Assembly (NCBI GenBank): GCA_938045355.1
Contig: CALIMU010000114.1
Span: 1-6,075 of the forward strand
Origin: an uncultured Clostridium sp.
GTDB lineage: Bacteria > Bacillota_A > Clostridia > TANB77 > CAG-508
Reading direction: 5' to 3'
DNA: 6,075 nucleotides
The position numbers and the translations under genes were made by a program. This document shows, piece after piece, positions 1-5,858 of this stretch. Each line of letters starts with the position of its first letter. The first letter of the stretch is position 1. The notes under the pieces were generated by a model that saw nothing but the letters and a program-made list of their open reading frames with translations, was not told the DNA's origin and searched no databases.

Positions 1-44
1 ATTAAATAAAGATGTAAAATAAAGTTTGAAAGAAGGAGGAATTT

Positions 45-179
45 ATGAAGAGAACATTTCAACCAAAAAAAAGACATAGACAAAAAGTTCATGGATTTTT
101 AAAGAGAATGTCTACAGCAAATGGTAGAAGAGTATTAAGATCAAGAAGAAGAAAAGGCAGAAAAGTACTTAGTGCATAA
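45..179 (+). CDS. rpmH: 50S ribosomal protein L34 (bL34)
   Basis: Encodes a 44-residue, extremely basic protein, the usual length for bL34, a small protein of the large ribosomal subunit that packs against 23S rRNA. It starts [18 protein letters not shown] and ends GRKVLSA, both family hallmarks, with an Arg/Lys-rich middle ([14 protein letters not shown]). The ATG at 45 is preceded by a near-perfect Shine-Dalgarno AAGGAGGA (33-40) with 5 bases between GGAGG and the start. The TAA stop shares its last base with the rnpA start, so the two genes are probably translationally coupled. It is first in the cluster here; in many Bacillota dnaA and the origin lie nearby upstream, but the 44 bases available cannot show that. 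Too short for many ORF callers, but the assignment is secure. Confidence 0.97.
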   Translation: MKRTFQPKKRHRQKVHGFLKRMSTANGRRVLRSRRRKGRKVLSA

Positions 180-511
180 TGAATAAAGAAAAAACAATTA
201 AAAAAAATTACCAATTTAGATGGATTATAAAAAAGGGTAAAAAAGTAAATAAAAAAACAGTAAGAGTTTTTATTACTAATAATAAAGAGAAAAAAAATAA
301 AATGGGAATTGCAATTAAAAAAAATATTAAAAGTGCAATACTAAGAAATAGAGTTAAAAGAGTAATAAGAGAAGTATATCGATTAGAAGAAAAAAAATTG
401 AAACAACATTATAATATAATAATATGTTTTAACACAGATAGTGTTAATTATAATGATATATATAGTGATATAAAAAAAGCATTTTATGAATTAGATATGT
501 ATTATAGATAA
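179..511 (+). CDS. rnpA: Ribonuclease P protein component (C5 protein)
   Basis: A 110-residue basic protein, the normal size for RnpA, which binds the catalytic RNase P RNA and helps it recognise the 5' leader of pre-tRNAs. Family features seen are IKKNYQFR near the N terminus (residues 7-14, matching the usual L-x-x-x-x-x-F-R start) and the RNR box with its following basic helix, RNRVKRVIREVYR, at 56-68. R56, N57, R58, K60, R61 and R64 are the conserved RNA-contacting positions. The start ATG at 179 overlaps the rpmH stop (TAATG). No clear Shine-Dalgarno lies just upstream, so initiation is probably by coupling to rpmH. The coding sequence is very A-rich, with several runs of eight A. R68 is one of only two CGA codons in the window. 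yidD follows 9 bases later. Confidence 0.96.
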   Translation: MNKEKTIKKNYQFRWIIKKGKKVNKKTVRVFITNNKEKKNKMGIAIKKNIKSAILRNRVKRVIREVYRLEEKKLKQHYNIIICFNTDSVNYNDIYSDIKKAFYELDMYYR

Positions 512-520
512 AGGATAATT

Positions 521-739
521 ATGGTAAAAAAATGGATTATAAAATTAATAAGATTTTATCAAAAACATATAAGATGTTTAAACTCTAAAGATATAGGCTG
601 TAAATTTTATCCTACATGTTCAGAATATACAATACAAGCGATTGAAAAACATGGAATAATTAAAGGGATTGCTATGGGAATATGGAGAATATTAAGATGC
701 AATCCATTTTCTAAAGGTGGTTATGATCCAGTAAAGTGA
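521..739 (+). CDS. yidD: YidD, membrane protein insertion efficiency factor
   Basis: A 72-residue basic protein, close to the family's 70-85 residues. YidD is a small membrane-associated protein that in E. coli aids YidC-dependent insertion of inner-membrane proteins; its mechanism is not well known. The family pattern is clear: IRFYQKHI at 10-17, [10 protein letters not shown] at 27-36 (C27 and C33), a middle segment [17 protein letters not shown] at 44-60, and the terminal GGYDPV at 66-71. An amphipathic N-terminal helix is likely (inference). The ATG at 521 has AAAGGA at 510-515, overlapping the rnpA stop, with 5 bases of spacing. The stop lies only 7 bases before yidC, matching its known partner. 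Confidence 0.95.
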   Translation: MVKKWIIKLIRFYQKHIRCLNSKDIGCKFYPTCSEYTIQAIEKHGIIKGIAMGIWRILRCNPFSKGGYDPVK

Positions 740-746
740 GGGGTTA

Positions 747-1757
747 ATGGAACAAGTTGCAACAATTATAGGAGCTATGTTGAGTGCTATTTATTCACTG
801 ATAGGGAATTTTGGATTATCTATTATAATATTATCATTAATTATAAAAGTTTTAATGTTTCCATTAGAAGTAAAAGGTAGAATTACTAATATTAAAACAT
901 CTAAGATAGCAGATAAACAAAAGAAAATACAGGAAAAATATAAAAATAATCAACAAGCTTTTAATCAGGCGATGATAGATCTTTATAAAGAAGAAGGCAT
1001 GTCGCCAATGGCACCACTTGGCGGATGTTTGATGGTAATAATTCAGCTTTTAGTAATGATAGGAATAATAGTTGTAGTTATGAGTCCTCTTAAATATATT
1101 AAGGGATTAACTAATGAACAAATAGATAGTAAATATTCACAAATAGTAGAAGCAAGAGTTGCTAAATTAACATCAGAAGGTAAGTCAGAAGAAGAAGCTA
1201 AAAAAGAAGCTCAAAAAGATATTAGACAAAAAGAAATGGTTATTATTAAGGAACTTGGAAATAAAGATGATTCTGTTAAAATAAATATGGAATTTTTAGG
1301 ACTAGATTTAACAAGTATACCTTCAGAAACAATAAAGAGTATAAATGATTTAAAAGATCCTAAGAATTTAGGTATCATTTCAATTCCAGTATTATATATT
1401 GTTATGTCATTTATAAGCTTTGGAGTTGCTCAAAAAGATATGGAACATATAAGAGAGCAAAGTAAAGATAAGGAAAAAAATGTTGTTAAAGTAGTGGAAT
1501 CTAATGATGAACCTAATAAGAAAAAAGAACAAGATGATGATAAGTTTACAGGAGAAGATTTCCAAGATGCAATGATGACAAGTAATAAGATGATGAAATA
1601 TATATTACCTATAATGATTTTTAGTGTATCAATGGTAACATCACTTGGAATATCAATATATTGGGCATTTAATAGTATGGTTGATATAGGAAAGATATAT
1701 TTACTTAAGGAGATTGTAAATAAGAAATTAGAAAAAGATGCCAAAGGTAAGGTGTAA
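747..1757 (+). CDS. yidC: Membrane protein insertase YidC/Oxa1 family
   Basis: A 336-residue polytopic protein that inserts and folds membrane proteins, alone or with SecYEG. The predicted five-segment Gram-positive layout is: TM1 about 20-40; a charged cytoplasmic hairpin about 41-86 (C1 region, including MIDLYKEEGMSP); TM2 about 89-113; a long extracytoplasmic loop about 117-206, with EFLGLDLTSIPS in its second half; TM3 about 209-228; a very charged cytoplasmic loop about 229-275; then TM4 and TM5 about 285-320 (YILPIM...GISIYW). It lacks the large periplasmic domain of proteobacterial YidC. There is no lipobox: the only cysteine I see is C94 in TM2. The conserved TM1 arginine of the hydrophilic groove appears to be Lys34. 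The start at 747 has GAGGGG (738-743) overlapping the yidD stop. jag follows after 2 bases. Confidence 0.94.
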   Translation: MEQVATIIGAMLSAIYSLIGNFGLSIIILSLIIKVLMFPLEVKGRITNIKTSKIADKQKKIQEKYKNNQQAFNQAMIDLYKEEGMSPMAPLGGCLMVIIQLLVMIGIIVVVMSPLKYIKGLTNEQIDSKYSQIVEARVAKLTSEGKSEEEAKKEAQKDIRQKEMVIIKELGNKDDSVKINMEFLGLDLTSIPSETIKSINDLKDPKNLGIISIPVLYIVMSFISFGVAQKDMEHIREQSKDKEKNVVKVVESNDEPNKKKEQDDDKFTGEDFQDAMMTSNKMMKYILPIMIFSVSMVTSLGISIYWAFNSMVDIGKIYLLKEIVNKKLEKDAKGKV

Positions 1758-1759
1758 AT

Positions 1760-2431
1760 ATGGAAATATATGAATTTAAAGGGATAAATAAAGATGAAGC
1801 AATAAGAAAAGCGGAAAATGAGTTAGGGATAGATCAAGAAGCATTAATTATTGAAGAGGTAGAGACAGAAAATACACATAAAACGATGTTTAGTATTTTA
1901 GATAAAGAAAAGTCAACTATTAAAGTCGAGATAATTGAAGAAAAAGTAGAAAAAAATAGATTTAAGGTAGAAGATGTACAAAATGCTAAAATTGTAATTT
2001 GTGATTTTTTAGATTCATTAGTTAATATATATAAGAGCTCAGAATTTAAATATGATATAAAGGTTTCAGGAAGAAAGATTTATGTAAATATAAGTTCAGA
2101 TGAAAATCCAAAATGGATTGGTAGAGAAGGACATACATTAGAAGAATTACAAAAATTTTTAAAAAATATAATTTCTAATTATAAGAATATCAAGGTTTAT
2201 ACAGATATTGCAGGTTATAAAGAAATTAGAGAAAGAAAACTTATTAAAAAAGCAGAATATGGATTAAATTATGTTATGAAACATGGTATGCCATTTGCAT
2301 TAGAACCTATGAATTCATATCAAAGAAGAATAATACATGCATATTTACAAAAAGAAAATGTAAAAACTAAAAGTGAAGGAAAAGAGCCTAATAGGTATAT
2401 AGTAATAAAACCTAAAAATGGTGAACAATAG
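1760..2431 (+). CDS. jag: Jag/KhpB (EloR) RNA-binding protein, Jag_N-KH-R3H
   Basis: A 223-residue cytoplasmic protein with the full Jag architecture. Residues 1 to about 50 form the Jag_N domain (MEIYEFKGINKDEAIRKA). A lysine/glutamate-rich linker runs to about 75. A KH domain spans about 78-150, with its GxxG loop at G121-R-E-G124. The C-terminal R3H domain covers about 155-220, with the diagnostic Arg-x3-His at R189 and H193 and the conserved EPNRYIVI. In streptococci KhpB/EloR pairs with KhpA to control cell elongation and division through RNA binding, and it lies beside yidC in most Bacillota. Whether that role holds here is inference. The ATG at 1760 is 2 bases after the yidC stop, with TAAGGTG (1748-1754) as its ribosome binding site inside the end of yidC. 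A hairpin follows the gene. khpB is a synonym. Confidence 0.94.
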   Translation: MEIYEFKGINKDEAIRKAENELGIDQEALIIEEVETENTHKTMFSILDKEKSTIKVEIIEEKVEKNRFKVEDVQNAKIVICDFLDSLVNIYKSSEFKYDIKVSGRKIYVNISSDENPKWIGREGHTLEELQKFLKNIISNYKNIKVYTDIAGYKEIRERKLIKKAEYGLNYVMKHGMPFALEPMNSYQRRIIHAYLQKENVKTKSEGKEPNRYIVIKPKNGEQ

Positions 2432-2432
2432 T

Positions 2433-2468
2433 AAATTGGCAAGGCACCTCTAGGTGTCTTGCTAATTT
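2433..2468 (+). terminator. Hairpin between jag and mnmE, possible intrinsic terminator or attenuator
   Basis: Positions 2433-2448 pair with 2453-2468 around the 4-base loop TCTA (2449-2452). This gives a 16-bp stem without bulges, including two G-U pairs (2444/2457 and 2438/2463). The GC-richer upper part (GCAAGGCACC with GGTGTCTTGC) stands out in this AT-rich sequence. The 3' arm ends in TTTT (2466-2469), followed by ATTATAATA, so the U-tract is short and interrupted. The 5' arm starts 2 bases after the jag stop. This resembles a Rho-independent terminator, but no convincing promoter follows before mnmE, so partial read-through (attenuation between the two halves of the cluster) is my preferred reading. 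An RNA-processing or stability hairpin is an alternative. Confidence 0.6.
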
Positions 2469-2480
2469 TATTATAATAGT

Positions 2481-2488
2481 GAGGTGAT
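2481..2488 (+). promoter_or_regulatory. mnmE ribosome binding site that decides the start codon
   Basis: GAGGTGAT matches the 3' end of 16S rRNA (anti-Shine-Dalgarno) over eight bases and stands 5 bases (from GAGG) before ATG 2490. An in-frame GTG at 2484 lies inside this site, so it cannot be the start served by it. ATG 2490 also gives METIAAIST, the usual beginning of MnmE. Confidence 0.8.
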
Positions 2489-2489
2489 T

Positions 2490-3854
2490 ATGGAAACAAT
2501 AGCAGCAATATCAACAGCACCTGGACTTGGTGGAATAGGTATAATAAGAATAACAGGAGATAGAGCATTTAATGTGCTTTTAAAAATATTCAAGAGTAAA
2601 AAAGTAAAAAAAATAGAAGATATAGTTCCAAATACAATTATATATGGAAAAATATATGAAGAAGGTAGAATGATTGATGAGGTTTTAGTCTCTTTTTTTA
2701 AATCACCAAATAGTTATACTAGGGAAGATTTAGTAGAAATAAATACACATGGTGGAAGTATTGTAATGAAAGAAATATTAGATTTAGTATTGAGAAGTGG
2801 AGCGATATTAGCACAGCCAGGTGAATTTACAAAAAGAGCATTTTTAAACGGAAGAATAGATCTTACGAAAGTTGAGTCGATAGCAACAATATTAAATGCT
2901 AAAAGTGAAGAAGAATTAAGAATATCTGGTGAATTATTACAAGGTAAATTATATAATAAGATTGTAAATATTAAAGAAAAACTTATGGATATATTAATGC
3001 ATTTAGAGGTAAATATAGATTATCCAGAATATGATACAGAAGAAAAAGATAAAGAAGAAATAGTAGAAACAATCTCTAAGATCTTATTAGAGCTAAAAAA
3101 ATTTGAATCAACATTTGATGTTGGAAGTAAAATAATAGATGGGATAAAGGTTTCTATTATAGGAAGACCTAATGCTGGTAAATCATCACTTTTAAATAAC
3201 CTATTAAATAAGGAAAGAGCGATAGTAACAGAAATCGAAGGTACTACAAGAGATAGTATAGAAGAAGATCTTAATATTAATGGAATAAATATTAAGATAA
3301 TAGATACTGCAGGAATTAGAGAAACAGATGAAAAAGTCGAAAAACTAGGGATAGAGAGGGCAATAGATATTGCTAAAAAAAGTGATCTTATAATAGCTAT
3401 ATTTGATATATCAAAATCACTTAATGAAAATGATCTTAGAATATTAGAAATTATAAAGGAAAAAGAAAGTCTTATATTATTAAATAAATGTGATTTATTA
3501 AGAAATGAAGATATTCCAGAGGAAATAAAAGATGTGAAAAAAGAATATATATTTACCTCAATGTCAGAAAAAAGGGGAATAGATGAAATAATAGAATGGC
3601 TTACAAAAAAAACAGAATTTTTAAAGATAAATAAAAATAATGATATAATAATTATCCATGAAAGACAAAAAAGGGTTATAACAGATGTTATAAAAATGAT
3701 AGAACAAATATTGTTAGATTTAGAGTTAATACCAATTGATATGGTTTCTGAGAATATTAGAGATACTATTAATAAGATTAATGAATTAACAGGGGAAAAT
3801 GTAAAGGAAGAAGTTTTAAATGAAATTTTTAAAAATTTTTGTTTAGGTAAATAA
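2490..3854 (+). CDS. mnmE: tRNA modification GTPase MnmE (TrmE)
   Basis: A 454-residue GTPase, the same length as E. coli MnmE. With MnmG it builds the 5-(carboxymethyl)aminomethyl group on wobble U34 of certain tRNAs, using GTP, a methylene-/formyl-folate carbon and an amine donor. Domains: N-terminal folate-binding/dimerisation domain about 1-118 (ISTAPGLGGIGIIRI, SYTRED, THGG); a helical domain; and an inserted G domain about 220-375. G-domain motifs are G1 GRPNAGKS at 225-232, the potassium loop and G2 EGTTRD, G3 DTAG at 272-275 with E284 aligning to the catalytic Glu282 of E. coli, and G4 NKCD. The C terminus is FCLGK, with Cys451 at the same number as in E. coli. The start is ATG 2490, not the GTG at 2484 inside the ribosome binding site. 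mnmG follows after 47 bases, as expected for partners. Confidence 0.97.
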   Translation: METIAAISTAPGLGGIGIIRITGDRAFNVLLKIFKSKKVKKIEDIVPNTIIYGKIYEEGRMIDEVLVSFFKSPNSYTREDLVEINTHGGSIVMKEILDLVLRSGAILAQPGEFTKRAFLNGRIDLTKVESIATILNAKSEEELRISGELLQGKLYNKIVNIKEKLMDILMHLEVNIDYPEYDTEEKDKEEIVETISKILLELKKFESTFDVGSKIIDGIKVSIIGRPNAGKSSLLNNLLNKERAIVTEIEGTTRDSIEEDLNINGINIKIIDTAGIRETDEKVEKLGIERAIDIAKKSDLIIAIFDISKSLNENDLRILEIIKEKESLILLNKCDLLRNEDIPEEIKDVKKEYIFTSMSEKRGIDEIIEWLTKKTEFLKINKNNDIIIIHERQKRVITDVIKMIEQILLDLELIPIDMVSENIRDTINKINELTGENVKEEVLNEIFKNFCLGK

Positions 3855-3901
3855 TGTGAGAATGTAAAAATTAATCATAGAATAGAAAGAAGGAAATAAT
3901 A

Positions 3902-4108
3902 ATGTATAATGCAGGAGATTATGATGTAGCAGTAATTGGGGCAGGTCATGCAGGAATTGAGGCAGCACTTGCATCAGCACGACTTGGAGCAAAAACTCTT
4001 ATATTTAGTATAAGTTTAGAATGTATTGCAAATATGCCATGTAATCCAACAATAGGAGGAACATCAAAAGGACATTTAGTAAAAGAAATAGATGCACTTC
4101 GGAGGTGA
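3902..4108 (+). CDS. MnmG N-terminal fragment, dinucleotide-binding segment
   Basis: This is the 68-codon reading frame before the mnmG break. It holds only the start of the FAD-binding Rossmann fold: [22 protein letters not shown] (GxGxxG at 13-18, R27 from a CGA codon) and the [14 protein letters not shown] loop with Cys47. The last two residues, encoded by CGG and AGG just before TGA, are out-of-frame additions and do not match the family, which has Gly-Gly there. Alone it could not form a complete FAD site, so it is unlikely to be active by itself. It is listed as a piece of the mnmG entry above, not as a separate gene. Confidence 0.55.
   Translation: MYNAGDYDVAVIGAGHAGIEAALASARLGAKTLIFSISLECIANMPCNPTIGGTSKGHLVKEIDALRR
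4101..4108 (+). promoter_or_regulatory. Internal Shine-Dalgarno-like site at the mnmG break
   Basis: GGAGGTGA is an eight-base match to the anti-Shine-Dalgarno region, located 4 bases (from GGAGG) before ATG 4110 and overlapping the TGA that ends the first mnmG frame. The sequence is seen directly; its use for translation is inference, because codons for the conserved Gly-Gly-Glu generate it anyway. Confidence 0.35.
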
Positions 4109-4109
4109 A

Positions 4110-5819
4110 ATGGGGAGGGCTGCAGATAATTCGGCAATTGCAATAAAGATGCTTAATAGCTCAAAAGGACCTGCAGTTCAATCTTTAAGAGCACAAATAG
4201 ATAGAAAAAAATATCATGAATATATGAAGAAAGTTTTAGAAGAAACAGATAATTTATATGTAAAACAAGGAGAAATTGTTGATATTTTATTAGATAAAGA
4301 AGGGAAGAAAGTAGAATCTGTTATTACAAATTTAGGGGCAAAATATAATGTCAAAGCTATAATATTAGCAACAGGGACATATTTAAAAGGAAGGATCTAT
4401 GTAGGAGATAATATTATTGATTCAGGTCCAGATGGTGTAGCAGCATCAAATAAGCTATCTGAAATAGTAAGAAACTTAGGAATAAATATGATAAGATTTA
4501 AGACTGGAACACCTGCAAGAGTAAATAAGAGAAGTATTGATTTTTCAGTTATGGAAATACAAGAAAATGATGAAAATATTGAACCTTTCTCTTTTGAAAC
4601 AGAAAAGCCAATTGAAAATAAGGTGAATTGCTATTTAACATATACAAATGAGGAAACTCATAAGTTAATAAGAGAAAATTTAAACTTATCACCAATGTTT
4701 AGAGGAGAAATTGAAGGTAAAGGTCCAAGATATTGTCCGTCAATAGAAGATAAGGTTGTTAGGTTTAGTGATAAAGAAAGACATCAAATATTTATAGAAC
4801 CAATTGGATTAAATACAAACGAAATGTATATACAAGGAATGAGTTCATCAATGCCTGAAGAATTACAAATTAAATTTTATAGAACAATAAAAGGGTTAGA
4901 AAATTGTGAATTTACAAGATCGGCATATGCAATAGAATATGATTCAATTGAAGCTTTTGAATTAAAAAACACATTAGAACTTAAAAAAATTGAAGGATTA
5001 TATGGAGCAGGACAAATAAATGGTACATCTGGATATGAAGAAGCAGCAGCACAAGGTCTTATAGCTGGTATAAATGCAGCAAGAAAAATACAAGGAAAAG
5101 ATCTAGTTGTACTTTCAAGAAACGAGGCATATATAGGAGTACTTATAGATGATATTGTTTTAAAAAGTACACAAGAGCCATATAGGATGATGACATCAAG
5201 AGCAGAATATAGACTGCTTTTAAGACAAGATAATGCAGATTATAGGCTTACAGAATTAGGTCATTCTATAGGACTTATAACAGATTCAAGATATAAGAAG
5301 TTTAGAGATAAATGGGATAATATAGAAAGAGAAATAAAAAGAATAAAAGAAACAAAGATAAATGATGTTGAAAAAACAAATATATATTTAGAAGGTAGAG
5401 GGCTTTCAACATTATCAGGAAGAGTATCTTTAGTGGATCTATTAAAGAGAAGTGAGATAACATATGAAGATATTTTAAATATTGAAGAAATAAATGGGAT
5501 TGATAATAGAAAAGAATATGGTATAGAAAGAAAGCTTACAAATGTAGAAAGAAGACAAGTAGAAACAATAATTAAATTTGAAGGGTATATTAAGATGCAA
5601 GAAAAGCAAATTGAGAAAATGAAAAAAATGGAAAAGAAGCAAATACCAGAAGATTTTGATTATGATAAAGTAAAAGGTCTTAGATTAGAAGCATTAGAAA
5701 AATTAAAGAAGTTCTTACCTGTAAATATAAGACAAGCAAGTCTAATATCTGGAGTATCACCTGCAGATATCACAGTATTATTATTATATTTAGAAACATA
5801 TGGAAAAAATAACAAGTAA
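4110..5819 (+). CDS. MnmG C-terminal fragment, possible restart ORF
   Basis: This is the downstream part of the broken mnmG, open for 569 codons from ATG 4110 (an in-frame ATG at 4092 precedes it but lacks a ribosome binding site and adds MHF, which does not fit the family). It carries the rest of the FAD domain, the tRNA/MnmE-binding region and the helical C-terminal domain ending in GVSPADITVLLLYLE. ATG 4110 is preceded by GGAGGTGA (4101-4108), which overlaps the TGA ending the upstream fragment, so termination-reinitiation is physically possible. The same bases also encode the conserved Gly-Gly-Glu-Met of MnmG, so the resemblance to a start site may be accidental. A product lacking the GxGxxG segment would probably not bind FAD properly. 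Confidence 0.5.
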   Translation: MGRAADNSAIAIKMLNSSKGPAVQSLRAQIDRKKYHEYMKKVLEETDNLYVKQGEIVDILLDKEGKKVESVITNLGAKYNVKAIILATGTYLKGRIYVGDNIIDSGPDGVAASNKLSEIVRNLGINMIRFKTGTPARVNKRSIDFSVMEIQENDENIEPFSFETEKPIENKVNCYLTYTNEETHKLIRENLNLSPMFRGEIEGKGPRYCPSIEDKVVRFSDKERHQIFIEPIGLNTNEMYIQGMSSSMPEELQIKFYRTIKGLENCEFTRSAYAIEYDSIEAFELKNTLELKKIEGLYGAGQINGTSGYEEAAAQGLIAGINAARKIQGKDLVVLSRNEAYIGVLIDDIVLKSTQEPYRMMTSRAEYRLLLRQDNADYRLTELGHSIGLITDSRYKKFRDKWDNIEREIKRIKETKINDVEKTNIYLEGRGLSTLSGRVSLVDLLKRSEITYEDILNIEEINGIDNRKEYGIERKLTNVERRQVETIIKFEGYIKMQEKQIEKMKKMEKKQIPEDFDYDKVKGLRLEALEKLKKFLPVNIRQASLISGVSPADITVLLLYLETYGKNNK

Positions 5820-5858
5820 AAAATTGAGTAAAATAATGACTTAAGGATGAAATGTATA

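Larger units (their letters stand above)
3902..5819 (+). pseudogene. mnmG: mnmG (gidA) split by a +1 frameshift near 4100; sequencing error not excluded
   Basis: MnmG is the FAD/NADH-dependent partner of MnmE in U34 tRNA modification. Reading stops at TGA 4106-4108 because of one surplus base within TTC 4098-4100. Dropping it joins ...KEIDAL (to residue 66) to GGEMGRAAD..., exactly the family sequence, and yields a 638-residue protein. Motifs are in register in the restored protein: GAGHAG (13-18, FAD-binding GxGxxG); Cys47 in CNPTIGG and Cys278 in RYCPS, aligning with E. coli Cys47 and Cys277; GQINGTSGYEEAAAQG (about 370-385); SRAEYRLLLRQDNADYR (432-447); and GVSPADITVLLLYLE (617-631). There is no other stop or gap, so decay, if real, is very recent. 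Start ATG 3902 has AGAAGGA (3888-3894), 7 bases upstream. Alternatives are a base-calling error (functional gene) or recoding. Confidence 0.88.

Noticed and set aside
15..20. TAAAAT as a possible -10 box for the rpmH promoter
   Set aside because: The -35 region would fall before the window start, and the match is ordinary for this base composition, so it cannot be supported.
1430..1744. 104-codon ORF on the minus strand across the 3' half of yidC
   Set aside because: It lies entirely opposite a well-supported gene, has no recognisable motif, and its hydrophobic, Ser/Leu/Ile-rich composition is what the reverse complement of this coding sequence would give.
2472..2477. TATAAT, a perfect -10 box, just before mnmE
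   Set aside because: No -35-like hexamer lies 16-18 bases upstream (that region is the hairpin). Transcription would begin about at 2484, inside the ribosome binding site. Such hexamers are frequent by chance in AT-rich DNA.
2484..2489. GTG at 2484 as an alternative mnmE start
   Set aside because: It lies within the GAGGTGAT ribosome binding site and would add two residues (Met-Ile) before the standard METIAAIS beginning.
4100..4102. CGG or AGG reassigned to another amino acid, or TGA read through as sense
   Set aside because: AGG codes for arginine at conserved sites here (MnmE TRED, Jag EPNRY, MnmG PYRMM). Reading through TGA in the first frame would not give MnmG sequence, because the family match continues in a different frame.
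3946..4143. 65-codon ORF on the minus strand over the mnmG break
   Set aside because: It is opposite conserved MnmG coding sequence on both sides of the break, with no motif or plausible gene context.
5847..5858. Earlier in-frame ATG at 5847 for rsmG
   Set aside because: It overlaps the only AAGGA site and has no ribosome binding site of its own; ATG 5859 is preferred, though with long spacing and some doubt.
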